NCBI GenBank assembly: GCA_026075535.2
Contig: AP026538.1
Span: forward strand, 8,122,001-8,186,000
Direction: 5' to 3'
Source of the DNA: Tricholoma matsutake
Lineage: Eukaryota; Basidiomycota; Agaricomycetes; Agaricales; Tricholomataceae
DNA: 64,000 nucleotides
Part shown: positions 32,995 to 43,911 of the stretch, in pieces
Position numbering within the stretch: the first letter of the stretch is position 1
Layout of the letters: every line of letters starts with the position of its first letter
Program-made: the position numbers and the translations under genes
The notes under the pieces: generated by a model
Told to the model about the DNA's origin: nothing
Databases searched by the model: none
Seen by the model: only the letters and a program-made list of their open reading frames with translations

Positions 32995-35900
32995 ATTGTA
33001 CACCCTCACTGCCTGTCCATAACCGCTTTGAAGTCTTGTCAGTTGAATCCCCAGAGAATGAATCCATTTCTGTGACTGCTCCCCTCTCTGACCCTTCGAA
33101 GTTGGCTAAAGACATACCTGCTCTCCCCATCTCTCCTTCTACTCCACGTCCCAAAATTAAATCATGGGAGCATAAACTACCATGCAAGTATATTGTGGCA
33201 TCCACTCCCTCTGCACATTCCTTAAACCTAGCCATCGAACTGCAGACGACCGACACTGGACAGATACTCGGTGTCTCTGTGCTCCTGGACTCTGGTGCGA
33301 CTGGTCTCTTCATCAATTCCCATCTGGTACAACAACATCGCCTAAATACTTGCTCACTCTCACGTCCGATACCTGTATATAATGTGGATGGATCCCCAAA
33401 TGAAGCTGGTGCCATCTGAGAGGTTGCAGACCTGGTTCTCCATTACAAAGATCATAGTGAGCGTGCCCTTTTTGCTGTCACTCAATTAGGAAGGCAAAAG
33501 GTGATTTTGGGATATCCATGGCTTCGAGACCATAACCCAGAGGTCAACTGGTGCACCGGGGAGGTTACCATGAGCCGATGTCCATCCTGCTGTCGGACGT
33601 GTTTCACAGAAGCCAGGCAAGAACATCGTGGACAGAAGGCAGCAATACGACGTACTCAGAAGTGTCGTGCTGGACCCCTGCCTATACCTGAAGTGGAATT
33701 GGAAGGGGTTCCTGATCTAATGCTGGACTCGGATGATGATGATGAGGACCCAGAGGAAGTGGAGGAGGGTGATCGGATCTTCTACACTGCGATTCGCTCA
33801 TCGCATGAGGTGTGTGCCACATCAAACATATCCCAACGCCTCGCCGAGGCCTTCCACAAAAACAACGCTGCTAAATCCTCTACTAACTCCTTACTCCCTC
33901 ATCTCCATGAGTTTGAAGACGTGTTCTCCAAGGAGTCATTTGACTCTCTTCCTGCGCGTAAGCCATGGGATCACACGATCAAACTCACCCCCGGCGCAAC
34001 CCCTTCATCCTGCAAGGTCTATCCTCTCTCTCCGGAAGAACAATGGCAGCTTGACCAGTTCATCGACGAACACCTGGTCTCTGGACGTATTCGACCATTG
34101 AAGTCACCCATGGCCTCTCCCTTTTTCTTTGTCAAGAAGAAGGATGGCTCACTTCAACCAGTTCAAGACTACAGAAGGCTCAACAACATCACGGTCAAAA
34201 ATTGCTACCCACTACCCCTCATCTCCGAACTCGTAAACCAGCTCCGTGGAGCCCAATACTTCACCAAGCTCGATGTCCATTGGGGCTATAATAATGTGAG
34301 GATAAAGGAGGGAGATGAGTGGAAGGCAGCCTTTCGTACCAACCGTGGTCTTTTTGAACTGCTTGTCATGTTCTTTGGCCTTACTAATAGCCCTGCCACC
34401 TTTCAGACCATGATGAACGACATCTTCCATGACCTCATCCTTGAAGGCGTTGTCTGCATCTATCTCGATGACATCCTCATCTTCACTCGCATGGTTGAAG
34501 AGCACCGTCGCATCACACACCTCGTCCTAGAGCGACTTCGACGGTACAAACTCTACCTTCATCAGGACAAATGCGAGTTTGAAAGGACCAAGATCGAGTA
34601 CCTCGGCCTGATTATCTCGGAGGGTCAAGTGGAGATGGATCCTATCAAGGTAAATGGGGTCACAGCTTGGCCGACGCCCACGAACAAGAAGGAGGTGCAG
34701 TCTTTCCTGGGCTTCATCAATTTCTATCGGTGTTTTATCAAGGATTTCTCACATCATGCACAACTGCTGTTCGACTTGACAGGAAAGGAGGCATGGAGGT
34801 GGGATAATGCACAACAGGAGGCATTCGAAAAGCTTAAGGAGATGGTCACTTCTGCTCCGATCCTTACCTTTGCTGACAATTTGCATCCAGAAGTGGCATC
34901 CTGTTGCGTTCTACTCCAAAAGCCTTAGTGCTGTAGAGCGAAACTACGAGATCCATGACAAGGAGATGTTGGCGATAATGCGTGCGCTTGAGGAGTGGCG
35001 ACACTTCCTTGAGGGTGCCCAACACAAGGTGGAAATTTGGACAGATCACAAGAATCTTGAGTACTTCATGACGGCCAAGAAATTGAACCGTCGTCAAGCT
35101 CATTGGTCCCTGTATCTATCTAGATTCGACTTCTCCTTGCACCACCGTCCAGGTCACAGCATGGGGAAGACCGATGCCCTATCCCGACGTGCAGACCATG
35201 GGGATGGCAGCGGTGACAACCAAAACATTGTGCTGTTGCAGCCAGACCTGTTCACCATTCGGGCACTGGAAGGCATCACACCCCAGGGTGAGGAGTGGGA
35301 CATCCTACGTGACATTCATCGTGCAAACCATAGTGGTTTACATGAGGATGTTGTCACCCGAGCTGTTAAAGAACTGAGGAAGGGATCAACCCTTTCCTTA
35401 CGTGCGGCAGAGTGGGCTGAAAAGGAGGACTTGTTGTATTTCAGGGATCGCATCTATGTTCCCAATGACCCAGACCTTCACCGGCACATCATATCCCAAC
35501 ACCATGACTCACAGATTGCTGGCCACCCCAGACGCTGGAAGACCTTGGAGCTCACCTCACAGAACTATTGGTGGCCACAAATGTCACAGCTCATTGGTCA
35601 GTATTGTTGCACTTGTGACCTTTGCTTATGCACCAATGTTCCTCGTCGCAAGCCTATTGGTGAGCTACACCCTCTTCCTGTTCCAGAGAGTCGTTGGGAT
35701 GTCGTCAGTGTCGACTTTGTGGTGGAATTGCCAGAGTCAAACGGGTTTGATGCAGTGATGTGCACAGTTGACTCAGTGGGAAAATGTGCTCACTTCATTC
35801 CCACTCATACCACTGTCAGTGCCCTAGGTGCCGCTCGACTCTACCTCCACCACGTGTGGAAATTACATGGACTTCCTGGTGCCTTCCTCTTGGATCGTGC

Positions 35901-36822
35901 CCCTCAGTTCATGGCAGAGTTCACTTGTGAGCTGTACTGACTCCTGGGGATCAAACTCCTCGCTTCAACCACTTATCACCCACAAACTGATGGCCAGACA
36001 GAGCGAGTCAACCAGGAACTGGAGCAGTACATCCGCCTCTTTGTCAATGAACGCCAGGACGATTGGGATGATCTCCTTCCTTTGGCCGAGTTCGGATACA
36101 ACAACCATGTCCATGCTTCCACTCAACAGACCCCTTTCCTCTTAGACACTGGACAACATCCATGCATGGGATTTGAACCTCGCCAAACTCCCTCACACAT
36201 CGAGACGGTGAATGAGTTCACAGAACACATGAGAGATAGCTTGGAGGAGGCAAGGGCAGCCTTAGCAAAGGCAAAGGATGACATGGCACGATTTTACAAC
36301 CAACGCCACTCCCCAACCCCTCAGTACAAGGTTGGTGATCGAGTTTATCTTGACTCCAGTGACATCTCCACTACACGTCCATCCAAGAAACTTGCTCATC
36401 GCTTCTTGGGACCTTTCCCCATTGTCAAGTGCATTGGAATGCATGCCTATCATCTATGCCTCCCAGCCTCCATGTCCAGACTCCATCCCATCTTCCATGT
36501 TGTCAAATTGCTTCCAGCTCCCCCAGATCCATTCCCAGGACGCCATTCACACCCACCACCACCACCTACAGTGATCGAGGGAGAACCCCAATACAAAGTC
36601 AAGTCAATCTTGGACAGTCGTTTGCGTCGAGGAAAACTCCAGTATTTGGTACATTGGAAGGGTTATGGGTATGAGGAGAACTCATGGGTCGAAGAGTCTG
36701 ACGTAAATGCCCCTCGGTTAGTCAAGGAATTCCACCGACGGCACACTGCTGCACCGCGTCGCATTCAAGTCACGGACTTTGGTTGTATGCGATTTCGAAT
36801 GCATTGGGGCGATGCATCTTAG
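32973..36822 (+). pseudogene. Gypsy 3 Pol, nearly open
   Basis: Protease LLDSGATGLFIN (about 33285-33320) is followed by TGA 33417-33419 (CGA in gypsy 2). RT is complete: [50 protein letters not shown] (about 34455-34490). A 71-nt deletion near 34890 removes the first catalytic Asp region of RNase H and shifts the frame, which resumes with WHPVAFYSKSLSAVERNYE. Integrase keeps VDFVVELP (GAC 35713-35715); SDRG is LDRAPQF with the Asp kept. TGA 35938-35940 is shared with gypsy 2. [18 protein letters not shown] and a chromodomain (RGKLQYLVHWKGYGYEENSW) precede TAG 36820-36822. Confidence 0.92.
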
Positions 36823-36833
36823 AGAGTGGGTGA

Positions 36834-37259
36834 TGTAAGGGGACTAGGGGGGTGCCCTGTGTGTTTTTCCTATTTTTTATGTTCGTCCTATATTTTTCCC
36901 CACCTCATTTCCTTCTATTCTTCATTTTCTATGATTTTTCCTGATTTTATTACTAATTTTCCCTTGCTATCATGTTTGTACATGTTGACACTCTTATATT
37001 TAGAGGCGGAGTACCCCTTCCGACACATACCCCTTGGTATGATGTCATTTGGCGGCCTTGATCTGCCTATCTCCACCTTTTTCTATTTTTAGGTTATATT
37101 TGATTTTTGTCGTCTTCACATATACTGGGCATCAGCAAGGGGATCCTTAGAGTTTTCTCTTCGGATTTCCCTTTGCTAGGTGTGTCCCCAATGCCTGTAT
37201 TATGTAGTATAATTTTAACTTTGGATTTCCCTTTGCTAGAGGCTTAGGTTGCCCTTATA
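36834..37259 (+). repeat. 3' LTR of gypsy 3
   Basis: 426 bp, TGTAAGGGG to GCCCTTATA. The tract just before it (AGAGAGTGGGTGA) is a decayed version of the AGAGGGGGGG seen in gypsy 2. Confidence 0.9.
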
Positions 37260-38079
37260 GCCTGAGGGGTAGACAATGGAACTCCATCATTGTCGATGTC
37301 ACTATCATTGTCACTTCCACTGTCATCTTTGCTGTGAATGCCATATGGGAGAACATCATGTAGATCACCAGTGGCAAGTGACAAAATGTACTGGGATGTT
37401 GTGCTGTTGAGCATGCCATGAATACAAAAAATGCTATGCAAGGCCAAGAGTTTATTTAATCAAGATATAGTTCTGACCATCTGCAGCAGTGGATTGTGGT
37501 GCCACCATGTCTCTTTGACAGCAGGTTCATGCTTAAATTCTGTTAATCTTGAGCAGAGGCCATTAGGAGATGCAAAGAGCTCAATTTTGGAAAGATAGTG
37601 AAGGAGGGCATGTTGGTGAGGGAGGAATACAGACTTGTGGGCACCAGTTGTGATGAAGATGTTTCAAAGGTCATGAAATCCTGTGAGGTGTTGTTGGAGT
37701 CTTTGAAGGTCTGACGCAGTGATGGCATTCCAATGGACCACATAGCAGCAGTCCACAAAGTCCAAAATGCATGTAACCATATTATTGGGAATGAGGCCAG
37801 TGATGAGGTCTTTACACTCCCCCACCTAGTCCTATAGGACTCTGAGTTGTCCGACTTGGAGTCCTAGGAATCTGATCAGACTGAACTCGGACTGAACTTG
37901 GACCAGCAGATGAGAAATTTGGCTTGCACTCTTGTCATTTGGTGCGAGTCCAGTCTGAGTCCAGTCTGAGTTGGACAGCTCGGAATCTTTGAATTTGCTC
38001 AGACAAATCACACTACTAGGAACCCACTCGGACTACATTTGGACTACTTACTAGAATATAATTAAAAACAATTACATGC

Positions 38080-38153
38080 AGCAGAGTTGAACCATCAACC
38101 TTGTAGTCTAGAGTATGACTAATACATCACAATTAACCACTAAGCTACAGGTT
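38080..38153 (-). repeat. tRNA-like module, left arm
   Basis: Minus strand TAGCTTAGTGGTTAATT and TGGTTCAACTC. It pairs with the copy at 39823-39896 as part of the inverted duplication. Confidence 0.6.
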
Positions 38154-38893
38154 TGCAGCACCTGATGACATTTTGTCATCCACATACCATTCCTGCAGCT
38201 GTGTCACTGCCAGCACATCAACACTTCCCCTCACCACCACCATTGACAATGATCCCTCCCTCCCTCCCTCCTTCCCTCTCTACCACTGCCACCACCACTT
38301 GACCAAAACCTCCCACAACAGCTCCCCACCCCCTTCCATGACCCACAACAGCTGCAAACAGGCTGAGTGGTTGCAATGCAGGCCCAAGCCATAGATAAGT
38401 TTTTTTACTTTTTGTTTGTTGTTTTCATCAATTAATTAATTGTATTCTATTGATTTTTAGGTTGTATACTACTGGTAATGACAGGTGACAATGAAAAATG
38501 CACAATGCATGCACGCACACCCATGTGCAGATGCAACAGGCCCACATGACGATTATTGTTGTTTGGGCCCCAAGTAGGTTTTTTGTTCTTTCATTCTTGT
38601 TTGTATGGACTAACTAACTATTTTTTTATTATAATGTAGATTCCATTCTAGTGGTAACAACAGATGCTGATGCAACACAACCCATGCATGCCCATGGCCA
38701 CCCAAACCCCTCCTCCCCATCTAAATGGGATGTGAGGGTGTCGATTAGGGTCAGGAGTGCAGAGAGCAACACCAGGAGACCCCAGAAGGGGGATACCTGC
38801 CAAATAAGCCCCCAATTAGACCCATAGATGCACCACATCATGCTGACCTGCCCAAACACCCCCAAACACCCACCTCCAGGATGACAAAAGTGA

Positions 38894-39085
38894 CCCAGCA
38901 CCCACCCCCACTGCAGGGTGGATTGTGGGTGCTACAGATGATAATGATGAGGGCAACCCAGCACCCACCCCCACTGCAGGGTGGATTGTGGGTGCTACAG
39001 ATGATAATGATGAGGGCAACCCAGCATCCACCCCCAGGACAACAAAGGCAATCCAGCACCCACCCCCAGAACAATGAAGGTGACC
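38894..39085 (+). repeat. 63-bp minisatellite in the hairpin loop
   Basis: CCCAGCACCCACCCCC starts at 38894, 38957 and 39020, exactly 63 bp apart. Partial shorter units continue to about 39240, and GCAAGCAACTGCTTGCAGGG palindromes occur at about 39107 and 39208. Confidence 0.8.
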
Positions 39086-39822
39086 CAGCACCCACTCCTG
39101 CTGCTGCAAGCAACTGCTTGCAGGGTGGACCATGGGTGCTACAGATGATGATGATGAGGGCCACCCCAGGATGATGAAGGTGACCCAGCACTCACCCCCA
39201 CTGCTGCAAGCAACTGCTTGCAGGGTGGGTGCTACAGATGATGACAACATAATGGCCACTTGATGACACCTGCATCACCCCCTCATCCACATTTTTCATG
39301 GGGGTGGTTTCTTTTAGTTTAGTTTTTTGTGTATTACAAGCATGGAATCTACATTATAATAAAAAAAATAGCTAGTTAGTTCATAAAAGAATGAAAGAAC
39401 AAAAAACCTACTTGGGGCCCAAACAACAATAATCGTCATGTGGGCCTGTTGCATCAGCACATGGGCATGCATGCATGCATTGCATTACCAGTAGTATACA
39501 ACCTAAAAATCAATAGAATACAATTAGTTGATTGATAAAAACAAAAAACAAAAAAAAACAAAAAAACTTATCTATAGCCCAAATGACAGTTGCCATCATT
39601 TGGGCCTGCATTGTGTTGACTTGGCTGGTTTGCAGCTGTTTTGGGAGGTTTTGGTCAAGTGGTGGTGACAGTGGTAGAGAGGGAAGGAGGGAGGGAGGTG
39701 GTGTCATTGATGGTGGTTGTGAGGGGAAAAGTTGATGTGCTGGCAGTGATGCAGCTGTGTGCTTTGTCATACACAGCTGTGGGAATGGTATGTGGATGAA
39801 AAAATGTAATCAGGTGCTGCAA

Positions 39823-39896
39823 ACCTGTAGCTTAGTGGTTAATTGTGATGTATTAGTCATACTCTAGACTACAAGGTTGATGGTTCAACTCTGTTG
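39823..39896 (+). repeat. tRNA-like module, right arm of the inverted duplication
   Basis: GTAGCTTAGTGGTTAATT and TGGTTCAACTC, the inverse of 38080-38153. Confidence 0.6.
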
Positions 39897-40205
39897 CATG
39901 TAATTGTTTTTAATTATATTCTAGTAAGTAGTCCAAATGTAGTCCAAGTGGGTTCCTAGTAGTGTGATTTGTCTGAGCAACAAAATTCCAAGTTGTCCAA
40001 CTCAGACTGGACTCAGACTGGACTTGGACTGGATTCAGACTGGACTTGTACCAAATGACAGGAGTCCAAGCCAAATTTCTCATCTGCTGGTCCAAATTCA
40101 GTCCAATTGGATTCCTAGGACTCCAAGTTGGACAACTCAGAGTCCTATAGGATTAGGTGGGATAAAGACCTCAAAATAGGTAATAAGTAGCACAAAATAA
40201 TACTG

Positions 40206-40286
40206 CCAGGTTGGCAGAGTGGTAGATTGCCAATTTGTCATGTGACCATAATCCTGAGGTCTTGGGTTCAAACCCTTTCTTTGACA
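40206..40286 (+). repeat. tRNA-like module in the terminal right unit
   Basis: TTGGCAGAGTGGTAGATT (A-box-like) and GGGTTCAAACCC (B box, itself a perfect palindrome arm pair). Confidence 0.6.
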
Positions 40287-41222
40287 TTCAAATTTTGATC
40301 ACACTTTATTACATAAAAATGACTAAGTCATTCACTACTCAGAATCTGTGTGAACTCCCAGACTATACTCAGACTGGAATTTACTTGGAATACTCTCAGA
40401 AATCTCCTAAGTCAAGATATCATCTTGGAGTGACAGTCCAATAACAGTCCAATAACAGTCTGATCGGACTCCAGTCAGACAAGTTGGAGTCCTATAGGAT
40501 TAGGTGGGTGAGTGCAAAGTACTGCCAGTGATAGCAGGGATATAAACCTAGATAGAATATGTGTATTAGATTAGAAAGGAAATGACTACAACTAACACTC
40601 ACCTTCATCAATGCCTTCAAGTTGTCCCCTGTCCATTGAGTGATCCAGAAACCATCATAGACCAGGAAACACAGGAACTGCCAAAACACTGCTGCATCAG
40701 ATATTCTTTGACCCAATTGACAAGATGGTCTTGGAACACTCCCTTAACCAACTGATGGAGGATGTCAGGTGTCATAAGTTTATGGATATCTGCTCTGGGA
40801 AAGTGGTGTGTAAAAAGCTGTCAAAGTATCAGAGCATGAGGGTAAAAACAATGACAAAAACTCATGGTAACATCATCACAGACACCATAATTGTCCCCGA
40901 TAGTGCCAGGATCAAAAGTTTTAAGAAGAAACTCCATCTTCTCTTGGGAGCACAAGTTGGCATTTGGATCATCCAAATTCTTGGAAGGAGCTTCATCTAG
41001 GCAGGAGTATCCATAGCAGAGCAGAGTGCAGTACATTGGGCACCTGTACTGGACAATTGTAGTCAACCAGACCTATTCAGGGTAGTCCACAAGATATGGA
41101 CCAAGCAAAATATGGCATGGCAGTAGTGTCCATCTGGACAGTGCACAACCTCTGGTGTCATCATTGATAGTTGTAGAAAGGAAAAAATGTGTGCCAAGCC
41201 CATGTGGTAGAATTGTCAACAG

Positions 41223-41574
41223 TGTTGAGATATGCTGAACTGTGAATATGTGTTTTGATGCTGTTTGATGCAGTGTGTTATTTATAGCACACTTTGTGAT
41301 GTGTACATTCCCCTTATCAATTATCCCTTTATCACATCCCTTTCTTCTATATATCATTGTCATGCTCACAGTATATATATCAGACATAGTAGTCACATAC
41401 ACCTCAGTCCATTATACACAGACTGAGGTGAGTAGATATTATTTCATTGATTGCTTATGGTTACTCACTATACCACTTGTAGATTGATTACTCATGTATT
41501 CTAGGTATAGTAGTAATTCTAATAATAGTCTGTTATACACAGACTGAGATTGATTACTAGGTTGGATCTCTACA
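41223..41574 (+). repeat. 5' LTR of copia B
   Basis: 352 bp, TGTTGAGATATGC to ATCTCTACA. It contains the CACCTCAGTC/GACTGAGGTG inverted repeat at 41400-41430. Confidence 0.9.
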
Positions 41575-41585
41575 GGTTATGGGCC
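41575..41585 (+). other. Primer binding site of copia B, half-tRNA type
   Basis: GGTTATGGGCC starts at the first base after the LTR, as in copia A and C. Confidence 0.75.
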
Positions 41586-41798
41586 ACTTCTGTCATGAGT
41601 AGTGATGATAGATATCCCTCCTAGCCACTTGATGATTTTGCACTTCATCATATTTTTTTTTTGATTGATTGGCGGTGCAATCATTATCTTATCTTATTGT
41701 GCATGTGCCAACAAATTGGGCATGTTCCATCTCTTTGTGCTATACTCTCGTCTTCCCCCATCCCATTTGCCAATTCTTACTTTCCACCTTGTCAAATC

Positions 41799-43911
41799 AT
41801 GACTGTACCCCCAGAAAATAATCCCCCCTCTGTTTCTCTTATACAACTCTCTATGCAATATTCTGGGGAGAAGCTCAACAAGCTCAAGTCCAACTACAAA
41901 GACTGGAGTGAGGACATTACCATCACCTTGTCTCTGAATGGGCTATTCAAATATGTCATGGGTGATGTAGAGCAGCCTCCAGATACTGAGCCATGGGCTT
42001 TGTCCAATTGGAAGGCAAATTCCTGTTTAGCATATGCTTTCCTTGCCTCTGGAGTGGTGCCTTTGGAACACTCTTTCTTGAATCCCTCGAAATCTGCTAA
42101 AGAAACCTGGGAAAGTATCCATGAACATCACCAGAAGGAAGGGCCTGTCAGGCAAGTCACTTTATTGCAACAGGCACTTACTATTCAGTGCACAAAGGAA
42201 ACACCTCTCCCAGAGACAGCTGAGCATATCTGCATACTTATTGAGCGAGCATTTGCTATGGGTACCGTTACCTCTGATCTACTGTGTTGTATTGCACTCC
42301 TCAACTCTCTCTCTTCTCATTTTCCCCATGCTTGTTCCATCATATCCTGTGACATTGCAGCAGCTACAGTGTCTGCACCATATACTTCCAAGGATATTCG
42401 CCTTTTCTTAGAGAATAAACAGTCCCTCCTGGAGAACGATGCATAAAATAATCCATCCTCCCTTGCACTTGCCACAACCTCCAGGCCAGCAAAATTCTCT
42501 GGGTCCATCATTTGTAGCAATTGCAAGTGCCCAGGGCATACTACTGAGTACTGCATCTCGAAAGGAGGGGGGATGGAGGGTAAGACCATTGAGGAGTCAA
42601 AGACAGCGCAGAGGAAGGCATATGATGCAAAGAAGTCTGGTCCCAAGCCTCTCAAGCATGCATCAAAGGTTCCCGTTACCATGAAGGACAACAATGGCCA
42701 GGCATTCACTGTCATGATTGACTCCAGCACTCTAAACAACGCTGAGGCTGTTATGCATGAGTTTGCTGGCTTGGCTAGTGACCCACTTCCCAGCACATCT
42801 ATTGACAAGGTTGAATATGAGGGGTGGCTCGCAACCGAGGAGGAGTTTACCACATCTATAGACTGGGGTGATAATAACACCCCTGTCAATGGGGACACTT
42901 TTGCAGTCACCCCCCTCAATCAGTCCCAACATACAACCATCTCACTTGACAACCATCCATTCTATGTCAACACAGGTGTGACAGTTCATATCACACCGGA
43001 CTGTTCTGATTTTCTTACACTACACACCATTTCACCATGTCATGTATGAGGTGTCAGTGGATCCTCCATCTCAGCTATCAGTATGGAGGACATAAAACTC
43101 CGAATTGCTCGAGGTGCCTCTATTGTCTTACATGACGCACTCTACATTCCCAATGCAACAGTCCACTTGATCTCAGTCAGCTCACTCACAAGAGACTCTA
43201 ACACTGTTGCTCATTTCAATGACTCATCATGCTGGATCACCAATAAATCTACTGGCACCCACATAGCCCAACGCACTCTCCACTCAGGCAAGAAGCTGTA
43301 CTCTCTCACCCTTCATTCAGTGTTGGCAGAACATGCCCTCACTGTCCACTCTGTGCCCAATATTGTCACCTGGCACAACCGTCTTGGACATGCAAACTAC
43401 CAAGTGTTACAGGACATGGCTAGAAAAGGGACAATTGCAGGTATGCCCCACACAGTCCTCTTTCAAACCCCCCAAATGTGAATCTTACATTCTTAGAAAG
43501 CAGACTTGCACTCCTGTTCCTAAGAAATGCACAGAAGGGGAGGGCCATAGAGCTAAGCGGAAGCTGGAGAAAGTGTGGGTAGATTTGTCAGGACCACACA
43601 CTGTAAAGTCACAATCTGGAAATTCATACATTATGAATATTGTGGATGATTTTACTTCTCATCTGTGGTCCATACTGCTTAAGAGCAAAGATGACGCATA
43701 TCCAGAGTTAAAAGCATGGTAGCTGATGTGCAAAAAAGAAATGTGATTGCAGGTTGGGATGTATATTACTGACAATGGGGAGTTGAAATCAGACATGATG
43801 GATGCATGGCTTAAAACATGTGAACCGACCATAGGTTTACAGCCCCATACACTTTGGTGCACATTTGGATGGGTCAAGTGCATGCATCGAACACTGATGG
43901 GAAAGGCACGT
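41799..43911 (+). pseudogene. Copia B gag, protease and integrase N-terminal half
   Basis: ATG 41799 (MTVPPENN). The gag region (KLNKLKSNYKDW) is open to TAA 42444-42446, probably from CAA. The zinc knuckle CSNCKCPGHTTEYC lies near 42510-42553. The protease active site reads NTGV instead of DSGA (AAC at 42969-42971), a lost catalytic Asp. TGA near 43047 and a frameshift near 43480 follow. Integrase has HNRLGHANYQ, VWVDLSGPH and TDNG, but the catalytic Glu is Lys (VKCMHRTL, AAG 43876-43878). The frame is cut by the insertion at 43912. Confidence 0.88.

Larger units (their letters stand above)
31289..37259 (+). mobile_element. Ty3/gypsy chromovirus 3, full length with both LTRs
   Basis: LTRs 31289-31707 (419 bp) and 36834-37259 (426 bp) are flanked by GCCTG at 31284-31288 and 37260-37264. 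Same family as gypsy 2 but younger: about 9 substitutions between the LTRs by eye. It inserted into the Plavaka relic. It keeps long open stretches but has a dead gag start, a poly-C frameshift, two TGA stops before RT, a 71-nt deletion in RNase H and one TGA in integrase. Confidence 0.95.
37805..40523. mobile_element. tRNA-bracketed TIR element with a giant internal inverted duplication
   Basis: The left end is GAGGTCTTTACACTCCCCC and the right end inverted is AGTACTTTGCACTCACCC. CCAGTGAT (or GCCAGTGAT) flanks both sides (37796-37804, 40524-40532). The left 850 bp (37805-38650) reappears inverted at 39345-40171, ending in a second copy of the terminus (ATAAAGACCTC at 40162-40172). The loop of about 700 bp holds a 63-bp minisatellite. 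A separate right-end unit of about 350 bp (40173-40523) follows, with its own tRNA-like module. It splits the Plavaka relic. Confidence 0.8.
30723..41217 (-). pseudogene. Plavaka-type (CACTA-like) transposase relic, split by two insertions
   Basis: Reading the minus strand from 41217: HILLGPYLVDYPE, QYRCPMYC, then [20 protein letters not shown] (about 40780-40720) and [12 protein letters not shown] (about 40625-40590). After the insertion 37805-40523 it continues: CYVVHWNAITASDLQRL, IFITTGAHKSVFLPHQHALLHY, NGLCSRLTEFKHEPAVKETWW (about 37760-37480), LHSIFCIHGML and DDSGSDNDSDIDNDG. After gypsy 3 it goes on near 31280 with LTQVTLA and YPTSLGVLSAHIN. These blocks, in this order, are those I know from basidiomycete Plavaka proteins. 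Stops include TAG after DYPE. The part left of about 31100 is weak. Confidence 0.65.

Noticed and set aside
11461..36822. TGA might be a reassigned sense codon (Arg or Trp) in this organism
   Set aside because: Where two copies of one element can be compared, TGA alternates with CGA at the same position in both directions, and CpG to CpA changes occur alongside. Mutation explains this without recoding. Natural gag and pol ends also use TGA.
31289..37259. Identification of gypsy 3 as a named element such as marY1 of Tricholoma
   Set aside because: LTR length and host type made this tempting, but without a database comparison the identity cannot be supported.
38894..39085. CRISPR-like direct repeats
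   Set aside because: The 63-bp units are contiguous with no unique spacers, and the genome is clearly eukaryotic.
40162..40172. Right end of the 37805 element placed at ATAAAGACCTC
   Set aside because: No duplication of the left flank follows there. CCAGTGAT is found after 40523, so the inner terminus belongs to the inverted duplication.
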